DNA of 64,000 bases. Origin: Pohlia nutans (taxonomy: Eukaryota > Streptophyta > Bryopsida > Bryales > Mniaceae). The notes under the pieces are model-generated. The model was not told where the DNA came from and searched no databases. It saw only the letters and a list, made by a program, of their open reading frames with translations. Positions 1 through 10,917 of this stretch are shown here, one piece after another. The DNA lies in assembly GCA_022496805.1 (NCBI GenBank), contig CM040094.1, positions 8,517,501 through 8,581,500 of the forward strand. The letters are read 5' to 3'. A program made the position numbers and the translations under genes. Positions within the stretch are counted from its first letter, which is position 1. Each line of letters begins with the position of its first letter.

Positions 1-922
1 AGGAGACCAACCTAGAGCCTAACTCGGTCTGACCCGGGAGCCGCTCCAACTTGACCTGAAACACCTTGAAGCCAGCATTTCCCAGTATGAAGCCTTCTTG
101 CACAACATTGTACAGTCCATCGTACGAGTAAATCCTCTTGGAAGGGCTTTGGATGGAAGCGATGTCCGAGTGACCACGGATCACGCGCACAGGCTGCACC
201 TTGTGGCAGCTGTTCTGGAGGGCAAGGTTTCCTCCTTCTGCAATCTGGTCGCGCACCTGGCGCTTGCTTTTTGCATCACTCCCCCCATGTCCAGTGTAGA
301 AAAACGTCTCCCCTTCGTCCTTGTCGTCTTCGTACCCGCCGGACGCCACAACACTGCACCCTATCTTCTCCCCATCTACAGTGGCGAATGCGATCCCGGC
401 TTGAATCGCCCGGTGCAAGCCCAAAATATAAAGCTCAGACCTGTAATAGAAAAAGTCCCCCACCACGCTTCCAGGCACGTGCCCGACTCCTTTCCAGGGA
501 GAGTTCTGCTTGTCCTCAGTCATTTTTTTTGCCACTTCTAGGTCGGGCCTTGATCGGCCCGTCAGCTCGCCGCATTCGTGCATTTGCTGGTAGTAGCGCA
601 ACAGAGCCGCGTACCTCTTCCGTCTCTTGCTGTAAAGCTCCTCCGGGGAATCCGTGGGCTCAATGACAAAGTTCCACACTGTTTCTATTGAAGGCCTGGG
701 AAGTGATGGAGTTCGCGGGATTCGACCCCTGTCACTGTGGGGCCGTGGAGACCGGCTCCTGCGGCCCGTCACAGGCAACACCTGCTGCTGCTGCTGCTGC
801 TGCACTTGCTGCACTTGCTGCACTTGCACTGGCCCCTGCGGCCCTGGCCCTTGACGCAATGGAGGGGCAGGAAAGCAACCCGGAGGGAAGTCTCGGTGCG
901 CAATGGGTTCGTTCGTTTCCAT
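1..922 (-). CDS. SUVH-type histone H3K9 methyltransferase, N-terminal and SRA part (runs off left edge)
   Basis: The frame is open from an ATG at 920-922 down to base 1, giving about 307 codons without an intron. This ATG is the first one after an in-frame TGA near position 1003. Residues 1-80 are proline- and glutamine-rich, with a VQQ/polyQ run near 32-47 and an arginine-rich stretch near 53-70. From about residue 145 the sequence matches the SRA (YDG) domain: a VGDFFYYRSELY start, then GLHRAIQAGI, VIRGHSDI, the diagnostic SYDGLY and FKVFQ..LERLPG. In the family the SRA domain binds methylated cytosine, and the pre-SET/SET domains methylate H3K9 in heterochromatin. Those catalytic domains would lie left of the window. 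The leader before the SRA (DLEVAKKM, then GHVPGSVVGD) fits SUVH proteins better than VIM/ORTH ubiquitin ligases. Many SUVH genes have an uninterrupted coding region, as seen here. Activity cannot be judged without the SET domain. Confidence 0.85.
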   Translation of the reverse strand, partial: METNEPIAHRDFPPGCFPAPPLRQGPGPQGPVQVQQVQQVQQQQQQQVLPVTGRRSRSPRPHSDRGRIPRTPSLPRPSIETVWNFVIEPTDSPEELYSKRRKRYAALLRYYQQMHECGELTGRSRPDLEVAKKMTEDKQNSPWKGVGHVPGSVVGDFFYYRSELYILGLHRAIQAGIAFATVDGEKIGCSVVASGGYEDDKDEGETFFYTGHGGSDAKSKRQVRDQIAEGGNLALQNSCHKVQPVRVIRGHSDIASIQSPSKRIYSYDGLYNVVQEGFILGNAGFKVFQVKLERLPGQTELGSRLVS

Positions 923-1622
923 GGTGCCCACATGCGCACCTTCACTTCCCGGTTTCGGATTTAGGGTCACTCTCTTGGCAAGTGCATGGGTTGTTGAAGG
1001 TCACTAGTTGGAGTCTGCACATGAGAGCTTCCACTGTTTGATTAGGGTCCCATCCTACTGCTAGGTCACAAGCCCAGGGCCAAGCGCAGTACAAGCTCAA
1101 AATATAATGCTTGACTGCACGCGAGATGAGGTGCACAATATTAAGGGGCTTTAATATATCTCAAAGAAATTCAAAGAGGAGAAGAGCAAGGAGAGGTGGT
1201 ATTGGTCATCTACACCCAAGCACATGAAACAACCCATTAGAAGGAACCTCACAAAACCTCAAAATCTTAACGTTGCTCATTAAACTTCTTACAACTCTAG
1301 AAAGACCTTTCTTGTAGGAAGAACTTTCTTAAAATGCTTGATGCAACATCCACAAAACATATGTACCAAAATCATTACGTACTAAAGTCTCTGATAATAA
1401 TACCCATGCAATAAACTACTAATAACATAAAGCACTCGGAAAGATTTCTGTGTAAACATCTACTCCTCCCATAGCAAAATCACCCCATTGACGAGAGAGG
1501 GTATTACGCACCGATGGAATGCACCATTATCGTTAACCACTTCCACAGATTCTTCTTTAGAAAATAATGCAAATTGTAGGGCAAAAAGATACAGCTAACA
1601 AGCTACAGATTATAAAACTTAT
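923..1622. other. Upstream flank of the SUVH gene, no gene seen
   Basis: The stretch becomes AT-rich beyond about 1100. I see no coding segment, RNA gene or clear promoter motif. It probably holds the 5' untranslated region or an intron of the SUVH gene. Confidence 0.5.
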
Positions 1623-1746
1623 CTGTACTTTGCACAGTTGAGGCAGTGCTTAACTGTACTTTACACACTTAAAGCAGTGCTTAACTATACTTTGCACAGT
1701 TAAAGTAGTGCTTAACTATACTTGGCACAGTTAAGACAGAGTTGAA
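1623..1746. repeat. 31-bp tandem repeat, four units
   Basis: Four consecutive 31-bp units (1623, 1654, 1685 and 1716) follow the pattern CTRTACTTTGCACAGTTRA, then GCAGTGCTTAA. The first three are nearly identical and the fourth is diverged. Confidence 0.9.
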
Positions 1747-1770
1747 CATAGTGAAGCGATGCTTAACCCC

Positions 1771-1925
1771 TTACGTAAAGCACGGGTCACGATTTTCGTT
1801 CAAAAAATTGTGCCAATTATATGTTGTAATGGCACTGCTGAGAAGTTACGGGTGCCGGCACCATAACTAGTGCCAGCGCCATAACTTTAAGAAAAAAATT
1901 CGTCCTGCCCCTGTGCTTTACGAGA
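1771..1925. repeat. Dispersed repeat, inverted copy at 41385-41526
   Basis: This segment reads, in reverse complement, like 41385-41526. Shared landmarks are CGGGTCACGATTTTCGTTC, the run through ATAACT and GTGCC, and the end CCTGCCCCTGTGCTTT. The flanking GATTCAAGGCCT is also shared. It is an unclassified transposon-derived repeat. Confidence 0.7.
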
Positions 1926-2254
1926 GGGGTGTGCTTTACGAGACGAGAGACCTTGATTCAAGGCCTCCTTCCTTACAAAATGTGCCAATTCCACACCAGT
2001 GGAATGCACCATTATCAAAATCGTGCTTTATGCAACGGAAGGCCTCTCAGATCATGAGTTTCTTGATTTTCGAGCACGGCTTTCAGCTACCGCCCTCAAC
2101 CTAGTACCCTCAAATAAAAGAAACCCCTCTCCTTGAAGCCTTCCCTTATACTAACCACAGAATAAAAATAGAATTACTAAAAATGCATTTGCATCCACAA
2201 AGATGTGAAGTACATACTAAGTTAGAAACCATATCAACAACTTCTCATTCATAA

Positions 2255-2613
2255 GAGCATCCTCATTGCAATTCTTGTATCTGTATCTAGAAAGGGATGA
2301 ATCTGTCCAGATACAGTACTAGACGTTGCATTGCGGACTCCTGAAAAAGTAAAACTGCAAACCTTGTTTTAGCATGTTCTCTTTTCAAACCCTAATACAA
2401 CACTTCGAAATCACCGCGGAGGTGAAAACAAATAAAAAAATCGAGTAAAATGAGCGATGCGGATAGCAACTTTCAATCCTGGAAATCAAAGCAAGTATCC
2501 AGGATTCGGGATCTAGTCCTGGAATATTTTTCCCGATATGGGACTACGGTGCAAGGGTTTTCACTGCTAAACGGATGAACTTCATGCAAATACAGATACG
2601 GAACAGGATGCTC
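2255..2613. mobile_element. Harbinger-like MITE with TAA target duplication
   Basis: The element starts GAGCATCCTCATTGC and ends AGGATGCTC, and TAA flanks both sides (2252-2254 and 2614-2616). A longer relative lies at 38555-38964 in the same orientation, sharing the internal ATGAGCGATGCGGATAGC and TCACTGCTAAA. A 3-bp TAA/TTA duplication is typical of PIF/Harbinger MITEs. There is no coding capacity. Confidence 0.8.
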
Positions 2614-2615
2614 TA

Positions 2616-3020
2616 AGAGTTATCCATAAAGTCACCTTGAATTTGAATGAAGTTTGCTTTATTTCACTCTTATTTGTTCACTTCAAATATTTAAAAGGTG
2701 TGAAAGATCTTGGTGGTTTATCATTATTAAATGAGTAAGAGATGTGTAGGAGCTTGGTGGTCTTCAAAAGTTTTTTTAGCACCAAGAAAGGAGCTAAAAA
2801 ACTTTTAAAGATCACCAAGCTCTTACACACCTCGTACACACCTAATAATGATAGACCACCAAGCTCTTCCACACCTCGTACACACCTGATAATGATAGAC
2901 CACCAAGATCTTCCATACCTTTTAACTATTTAGAGTGAACAAATAAGAGTACGATAAAGCAAGATAAAGCAAAATTTGTGGTATCTTCTTCAAACTTTGA
3001 TGGACTTTACAAATAACTCT
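2616..3020. mobile_element. Foldback element (long imperfect inverted repeat)
   Basis: The ends are AGAGTTAT and ATAACTCT. The arms share AAGATCTTGGTGGT/ACCACCAAGATCTT and AAAGTTTTTTTAGC/GCTAAAAAACTTT, so the whole segment can fold into a hairpin. The right arm carries a partial internal duplication (ACACACCT..ATAATGATAGACC occurs twice). A related foldback is at 39145-39496. Confidence 0.75.
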
Positions 3021-4200
3021 ATAATACCAAAGGTATGTATAAACTTAATCAAAAAGCATATTTCCTGATAAATAGTACAGCGAACAGGCATTAACTCCAG
3101 TACTCACTAAATCATCCACATGTTAGTAATCACACCAACATCATGAGCAAGAGATTATGGCGTAAAATCAAAGAGGTTAAAAAACTTACTCAACGAAAGG
3201 ACGTTTGAGCAGCCAGAGGTTGTTTGGTCAAAAGCTGCGATGGCGTTCCCACAACCGCCAAATCACCAAAGAAACTTTTCAGAACATAGGACGGGGTTTA
3301 GCAATTTGTACACACATTAGAAAAAATGATAGTTAAACCCTAAACCTACGAGTGAAACGGAGCCCCAACACAACACTCGAATCGAATTGTCAGGAACCGG
3401 AACCCTAATTGCATCATCTTGCGAACTCCGCCAAATCAAATTGGATCGTGAATTCCGAGAATCTTTCCGAATTCTTTGCTCTGATCCAGATCCACAGGAA
3501 TTGCGGAACACGAAACCCTAAACCGACAACCTATACCCTATCAATTCAGCAAGATCTTATCAATTGCTTGGTTCGGTGAATCGCAGCTACGAAACAGATC
3601 CGACGGAAAAAAGCAAACTGAAATTCTAATCTGTCCACGTGAGAGTCATCACGTGACCTAAATGCTCACCACGCAGGAGCGCAATCGCTGCCCTCGAGCA
3701 ATGATTCTCGCGCGACTAGCGAGCCTCGAGAATTGGGCGTCGGCCAAGGCTATTCCTGGCCCTTGCGTCCGTCTTGGGCGTCAAGCGGCGTCTGATGGCG
3801 TCTGATGGCGTCTGATGGAGGTTAAATCATGGAGCGCGGGTGGCTCAACAGTCAACATGCAGGCGGGTTGACTCTGTTAAGACAGGATGAATGTCATCCA
3901 TTCACTCTCCGGTTCCATCCATAGCTTGGTCAGCATACCTAACCGACCGGTCGTTAATGACCAGGATCACAGTAGGTGGTTAGCGATAAGGTAGATGGAT
4001 GATAAACCCAGTCACACCCTAAACCGGTTGTTTTTACCCCGGTATAGAACAGAGCTCCGGCTCATTCTTTTGATGCTCATACTTTGTGTTAGTGTTTGTC
4101 TCTCAACAGACTCATTGCAGGTTGTGATTAGGGTCAGGTCATACATCCAAGTTTTAACTGGTTTTCATCCTTTTTCATTTATGTTGATGCAAGCAAAAGT
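3021..4200. other. Non-coding, possible 5' leader or promoter region
   Basis: No coding region was found. The part at 3320-3620 has more GC than its surroundings and contains AACCCTAA-type teloboxes on the plus strand. On the minus strand it could be a remote untranslated first exon of the SUVH gene. A short triplication of GCGTCTGATG lies near 3789-3820. Confidence 0.3.
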
Positions 4201-4866
4201 ATTGATAGTAAAGGGGGGTTTGTTGTCCCGTTGTAAATTACTGCCCGAGGAATGAGAAATGTTGATAGTAAAGGGGGTTTTGTTGTTTTGTCGTAAACCA
4301 TTGCCCGAGGAATGATGTTGATAGTAAAGGGGGGTTTGTTATTTCGTTGTAAACCATTGCTCGAAAAATGAGAAATACTGATAGTAAAGGGGGGTTTGTT
4401 ATCCTGTTGGAAACCAGTGCTCGAGGAATGAGAAATGTTGATAGTAAAAGGGGGTTTGTTATCCCGTCGTAAACCATTGGCCGAGGAATGAGAAATGTTG
4501 ATAGTAAAGGGGACTTTGTTATCCCGTTTTAAACCACTACTTGAGGAATGAGAAATATTGATAGTAAAGGGGGGTTTGTTATCCCGTCGGAAACCAGTGC
4601 TCGAGGAATGAGAAATGTTGATAGTAAAGGGGGGCTTGTTATCCCGTTGTAAACTACTACTCGAGGAATGAGAAATGTTGATAGTAAAAGGGGGGGTTTG
4701 TTATCCCGTTAGAAACCACTGCCCGAGCCACTGCCCGAGGAATGAGAAAGATTGATAGTAAAGGGGGTTGCTATCCCATCGTAAACCACCACTCCAGAAA
4801 TGAAAAATATTGATGGTAAAGGGGGGTTTGTTATTCCGTCATAAACCATTGCCCAAGGAAAAAGAA
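4201..4866. repeat. 60-bp minisatellite, about 11 units
   Basis: The unit contains TTGATAGTAAAGGGGGGTTT, then GTTATCCCGT and AAACCA, then GAGGAATGAGAAAT. The period is exactly 60 bp over the first units. One later unit carries a short internal duplication (CACTGCCCGAG twice near 4718-4740). The small open frame read through it on the minus strand is an artefact of the repeat. Confidence 0.95.
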
Positions 4867-6300
4867 ACAGTTTGGATGTATATACGTTGTGGGAACACAG
4901 ATGGTGTTATGAATGCACTAGGGTGACAACCTCTAAAAACCCTCTATTATCCTAAATCTCCACACCAAAATTGCCGAAATGAATCAGAGGGGACTGCTAG
5001 ATCTGACGATGATTAATCTACAATGACATTGTAGGTTATGATCATGGGATTTACATGAGGTAGTGATTTCAGACCCCCATAAGGCCCACATCCAAGACTT
5101 GACGATGATAGATCAGGTGAAAGAGAGCTAATGAAGCCATATCTGCGTGTATTCTTTAGAATGCAATACAATAAGATTTTCAAATATAGAACATATATAG
5201 GTATTTTATTATGGTTTAGCGTATTTAATTTTTGATAAGTGTTTATAATTTTAGATCTTGTTGACTATGGTTATTAAACCAATCGATCATTTTTATATGA
5301 CACACATCTCTATGCATTCATACAATATTGAACATTTTTCCTTCTACATTTATGCCTTGTTATTGCCATAACAAATTTGCGACCATTTTGCAAATTCTAA
5401 ACCAACTAATAAATCATAGATGGACAATGGGTAGAATGAACAAATTGTATGTCAAATGAGTGAACTATATGTCGACTCGAGGGATCACCGGGGATAGTCA
5501 TGCCCTTGACCAGATTGTCGAACAAATGGTTTAGCCAGTGAATGAATGGTCTCACCATCAAATGCAAATCCTAAACCATCGAATAGACCAATGGACGATG
5601 AGGACGGTATTGTTGTGAATGGAAAAGACAAGCAGGACAGTATCACTATTAGAAAATCCAATTTTTCTGTTGATTCAGCCGAGTTGATCGGAGACACTTT
5701 TCTGTTGATTTGGTCACGTTTTTGTCTAAATCAACATATGTTGAAATCAACATAAAAGTGTCCCTTATCTACGTGACCAAATCAACAAAACATTGTGATC
5801 CTAACGCGTCAATATCCATCATGACGAACGCGTCATAACATATCGGCGCAAAAACCCGACGTCACATCAAGATACACAACCCTGTGAGCAAGTAGTTCAT
5901 ATTGATTGTTAGGTAGTTCATTCATCCCAACTTACTACTGAGTTTTTTATGAGCCTTTCAAGAGATACACACATAATGGAAACTACCTAACAACTTTCTG
6001 AATAAAATATAGAAAGTATCCAATATAACAAGTGTGGAATTTGAGATTTTGCAAAACAAATGCAATGTCAAGGATATCCTATTCACTACTCTTCACCAAA
6101 CCATGTGGATTTTATGCACAATTCACAACAGACTGATTCTGACACTATTGGTGAGTAGCTTCAGAAATTATGAGACCTAGAGTTTTAAAACATTCAATGA
6201 ATTTTTTTGGAAAGGTGCATATATTAAATGCTTGTCTTTTGCAAGGCCAAACTCCATGGAATTACGACTTTTGTTTGAATCCAGAGTAAATTGCTTTTAA
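4867..6300. other. Intergenic, no gene seen
   Basis: AT-rich intergenic DNA. At 5693-5790 an imperfect hairpin pairs GACACTTTTCTGTTGATTTG with a downstream complement (AAAAGTGTC, then ACGTGACCAAATCAAC). This is probably a small MITE remnant, and a related motif recurs near 10350-10390. Confidence 0.5.
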
Positions 6301-6825
6301 CGCGCCAGCGTCCAGGACGCTGGATGATTTCTGACGCGTCCCTTCACCACTCACAGTGATGTTTTTCATTCATTCAGTTTTTTTTAATTCTTGTGCTAGT
6401 TGACTACCATTTGTACGGTACTGATCTTCAAAATAAGATATTGAGAATTTTTGAAAAATAGCAAAAGTGGTTTATGTCAAGTTTCATTCTTAGTTCAAAA
6501 AGTGAGACCTTAAACATGATTTTCCATAACAAGTAGAATCAAATAGTGAAAACCATACCATCTTGTAGTGCATGTTATTCCAATTTCATTACAATATTTT
6601 TAAAAATTTTAATGTTAGTTTTGGATTTTTAATTGAATTTCAAGAGAAAACCTTGCAAAATTAATTTTTAAAAATTAATAATAAATATGATGAATCCAAC
6701 CGTACAGATGTTATCTTTACATTGATATTTATAACTTTTCTCTATACATCAACTCCATTTTAAATTTTTATCAAACATTTTATAGCGAATCTTTGTAAAC
6801 AGTGTTGAATCGGGACCTTAAAGGG
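6301..6825. mobile_element. TTAA-flanked MITE, diverged, inverted relative of 9297-9853
   Basis: TTAA flanks the segment at 6297-6300 and 6826-6829. Its right end reads CTTAAAGGG before TTAA. Internal sequence such as CCATCTTGTAGTGCATGTTA is the reverse complement of sequence near 9540-9575 in the other copy. The left end is poorly conserved, so that boundary is tentative. Confidence 0.55.
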
Positions 6826-6878
6826 TTAACTCCTAACTCCTTAAGCCCTCGTTTTTTTGCATGATGTATAGAATATAA

Positions 6879-7241
6879 GGGCCGCTTCACACTATGGCCA
6901 AAGGTCGAGAGGCCATCGATTTTCACCAATCAAATTGCAAGAAACCATGGGTTCGGCCTCTTGACCCTTCACACTAAAAGCCAAAGTTCAACGGCGTTGC
7001 TCTCCAAAATGCCTACGTGGTAGTAATTTTTCACCAAAGCAACGGCCTCTCGAAAGGAAGTTTGGGTCCTACGGGAATGGAAAACCAAACTATGGTCGAG
7101 AAGCTGTCAATTTCTTTTTCATAAAAAATGAAAACTATATTTTATTGCCTATTTTCAATAGATTTCTTTGTAGGCTCAACAAAGTTTGGACACTCAATCC
7201 CACGGCCTCTCGACTTGGACAGCCATAGTGTGAAGCGGTCC
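6879..7241. mobile_element. Harbinger-like MITE (GGGCCGCTTCACACTATGG family)
   Basis: The terminal repeats are GGGCCGCTTCACACTATGGC and GCCATAGTGTGAAGCGG. TAA duplications lie at 6876-6878 and 7242-7244. A second copy in opposite internal orientation lies in an RGP1 intron at 27780-28131. No coding capacity is seen. Confidence 0.9.
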
Positions 7242-7298
7242 TAATTTTGTTTTCTCATTTGCCATGCATTTTTTGCAAGAAAAAATAATATTTTATTT

Positions 7299-7301
<3 letters not shown>

Positions 7302-7359
<58 letters not shown>
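7302..7359. repeat. (TA)n(CA)n microsatellite
   Basis: About 45 bp of pure TA dinucleotides run directly into ACACACACACAC. Confidence 0.95.
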
Positions 7360-7965
7360 GAACTCTATGGTAAGATAGTTTTTTTGCATGTATAATCCAA
7401 TTAGAAAGGGGATGATTTGTGAAAATTTTATGCCTTATTTCATGCCACACTCAATATTCTACCAAAAGTTTTTAAGATCTTAGTTCAAAACAAATCAAAA
7501 GTGCTCTCGGAAAAATCAACTCATAAAATTAAGTAACCAAAAAATCTCCAAAAATCACTTTACCTAGAGTATTACATTTCAACCCATCACAACAAATTTC
7601 ATTCACAGATTGTGAATATCTCATTTGTAATGAAATTACAAAAGAATTTTGAATTTTAAATTTCAAATTTTATACAAAATATTGGTAATTGCAATCATAA
7701 ATCTAATTATATGAATAGAATCTAAATTCATAATGTAAAATTTTTATTCATACATGAAGTTCAAAATATCCCTCTTAACCCCTAAATGTACCACGTTGTC
7801 CCTAGAATTCACAATTTGAGAGAAATCATCATAAAGTACTATTTAGAAGAATATTTTGGCATTGACATACAAATGAAAGTTCTAGATTTTGAATTTTAGA
7901 TTCCATCCATATGGTTCAATTCACCAATACTATCACCAATATTAATTATAAAATTTGAAAGTTAA

Positions 7966-8822
7966 CCCTTAAGTGCCAAGACGACCTAAAAGTGGTTGTT
8001 CCAAATTAAATAGAAAGTGTTGTAAAATAAGCTAGGAGTGTCCAAATCGAATGTTTCTTGGGCCTAACCTATTTAGAATCAAATTTCATATATGAATATA
8101 TCATTGAATCACTAAAAATGTGTTCACAAAAATGCAAAAAAATAAAGAACGTTGGGTGCTGTAGATGTTGGAACAAGCTATAAAAGTGTCAAATTTGTAA
8201 ATGTGTGAAAAAAATGCATGATAAAACATATTTTTTGTATGGACGTACAAAGATAGATTATAAATTATGAATTCTAAATGAAATCTATTCAAATGGGTTC
8301 CTAAAATTCATCATATACAATTTATATATAATATTTAACTAATAAACTTCTGAAATTCATAAAAAAATACAAAATTAATTATTTAGCTGTGATTTTTGGT
8401 ATGATTGGCTAAAACAACAAGGTTAATAAGATGCTTAAATACTCATTGGATTTTTTTTCATTTAAACTATTAATTCTATACTATTCTTACATAGTGCCGT
8501 TTGATTTAACATCTAGACAACTTGTAAACTCTAAATCTAGGCAACTTCTATTCATGTGATGAACATTGTTACTTTTAAGTAATAATAATTTGATTCAACA
8601 TAAAATATTGAATATTGTATTTTTTATGAATATTCAAAGTTTTTCTTTTAAATTTTATTTATAAAAAATCTAAATGGTTTTGATGATATTCAACCATATA
8701 GATGAAATTTAAAGATTACACATTACAACTTTTATATTTTACAAACTGTCTTCAAAAAATTCATATATAACACATATTATAACACATTTTTTTTGTAGCA
8801 AAAACCCGCAGTAACTTAAGGG
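7966..8822. mobile_element. Candidate TTAA-flanked MITE
   Basis: TTAA precedes CCCTTAAGTGCC on the left, and CTTAAGGG precedes TTAA on the right. Only about 9 bp of the ends match and the interior is AT-rich and featureless. The pairing of these two ends is tentative. Another isolated end of this type (TTAACCCCTAAATG) lies at 7775-7788. Confidence 0.4.
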
Positions 8823-9296
8823 TTAAAATAAAAAAATTCCTTTTAAATTTGATTACAAACAAGATTTTAATATTTTTTGAGTAAACGTTTTTGGAATGAA
8901 TTTGAAATGAGATACTCATAAACGTGGTGATTCTTTGAAATTTTTGTGTTTCTTAAATTTATGACCTCATTTTTGCAAGGCCACTTTTGAACTTTATAAT
9001 AGTCAATGCAATTTTGGCTTGGTCAACGACTTGACATACTTCTACATTTGTAACTTTACCAAAAAAAAGTACTCAAGTATGACTAAATCCAACTATTAGA
9101 TAGGACGACAACTTGGTGAAGTATCTCTAGGAATTTAGTTGAATTTCATTCAAGCATTGGTAATAACGTAGGGGAGGTTTGAATTTGTTAGTCGTTCACT
9201 TTCTAGATGTTGTGACGTTTTTGGGTTAATTTCATTTTATAATGCATCATTGCAATTCTCCAAATTTGGAGAGGGCTTTAGGCATTTAGAAGTTAA

Positions 9297-9853
9297 CCCT
9301 TTAACATCTAGATTTAACATTGTTTTCAAAGATTCATCATAAAAATTTTGATGGAAAAAAAGGAGTTGATGTACAAAGCTAAGTTGTAAATGTTGTTGTG
9401 AATATCACATATATAAGGATGGATTCATGATGTTTTTTATTAATATTTTTTGATTAATTTTGCAAGGTTTTCTCTTGATATTCAATTAAAATTTCCAAAT
9501 TAACACACAAAAAATTAGAAAATATTGTCATGAAATTGGAATAACATGCACTAAAAGATGGTATGGTTTCCACTATTTAATTCTACCTATTTTAAAAAAT
9601 CATATTTAAGGTCTCACTTTTTAAACTAAGAATGAAACTTAATATAAACCACTAGTTAAAATAAGATATCGTGATTTTATTTTTCAAAAAAATCACAACA
9701 TCTTATTTTAAAAATCCATATTGTACAAATGATAGTCAAGTAGCACAAGAACCAAGATAAATTTGGATGGATGAAAAATTGTACATGATGTAGTGTAGAG
9801 AGAGGTTACAATCCATTCGTCGTCCATTACATGGACGCATGCATGTCAAAGGG
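9297..9853. mobile_element. TTAA-flanked MITE
   Basis: TTAA lies at 9293-9296 and 9854-9857. The left end is CCCTTTAACATC and the right end, reversed, is CCCTTTGACATG. The interior is related to 6301-6825 in inverted orientation. It is non-coding. Confidence 0.7.
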
Positions 9854-10303
9854 TTAAGAGCCGGGGTTTCTTCCCACAAAGGTATAGAATGTGGTTTTGG
9901 ATTCTTTCAAGGTGCTGATCAGAATTGAAACTGTGACATTCCCAAGTATATTCCCTTACGTCACTGATATGTGCATATATTATTTTATTATTTTATTAGT
10001 TGGGCTCATGTTGGCTCCCAACACAACAGTTCCAATGGCAAAACCACCATGAGGAACATACATTTGAGTGTACGTTTTATGATAAATTAGGATAGCCTAA
10101 TTCTGACATGACCATTCCGACATCGGAACTGTCTTGAGGAGCTTGCATGCATGAGTGCACTACTGTACATTATATTATAGATAGGCAACTGTGATTTGTT
10201 TGTGTAGTCCTTCTCTAGACTTTGTATGAGGCTCACAATATTCCTAGGTGAATATAATGTATGGATGGTTTAAATAATCATTAAGTTGCAAGAGCAACAA
10301 TTA

Positions 10304-10914
10304 GGGCATGTTTACACCATAGACCATGAACTAGTCCCACGTCAACAGAGAAGTGTCCCTGGTTAATGCGACCAAATCAACAGATTAGTTGAATTTTCTA
10401 GAAGTAGCACGGTCCTCTAAAAGTTGTGATTGAATGTTGAACTCGTCCTGGGAGCATTGCGGTTAACACCAAGGATAACATGTCAGAGTGGTCACAAAGT
10501 TTGAGGTCCCCCAAAAAAAAAATTTAAGGCCTACATTATCCATTGACATGGTCCAACAGCTTTTCCATTGAGGCAGGCAAAAGAGGTGGTCTTATAGAAA
10601 AAGCAAGGGCCGATTGCAGAGAAATGCCATTATATTTTTTATAATGAGCAATTTCAAAAGAAGACAAAAAATTAATTTCTTTTCCAAAATTGCCATTTTT
10701 GGAAATATACTAAAAAAATCGACACATCTGCTTTTTGGTGCATGATCATTCCTTTTGGTCCATATTCAGTTTACACCTAATGAAAGGCCCATAAACCTTG
10801 TAAATTGATTTTTTTTTAATAACTCGGACCATGGAAGTTGTCTCATGAAGTCGGACCATGGAAAATAGCCATCTTCCATGGTCCGACTTCATGGTCTATG
10901 GTGTAAACCGCCCC
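10304..10914. mobile_element. Harbinger-like MITE with TTA target duplication
   Basis: The left end is GGGCATGTTTACACCATAGA and the right end, reversed, is GGGGCGGTTTACACCATAGA. TTA flanks at 10301-10303 and 10915-10917. The outermost bases resemble the GGGCCGCTTCACACT family. No protein is encoded. Confidence 0.8.
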
Positions 10915-10917
10915 TTA

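Noticed and set aside
1..922. VIM/ORTH-type ubiquitin ligase
   Set aside because: SRA domains also occur there, but no PHD or RING cysteines precede the domain, and the leader before the SRA matches SUVH proteins.
4238..4477. 79-codon repetitive protein on the minus strand
   Set aside because: It is a reading of the 60-bp minisatellite and does not continue through the whole array.
4201..4866. CRISPR-like array
   Set aside because: Units are contiguous 60-mers without unique spacers, and the genome is eukaryotic.
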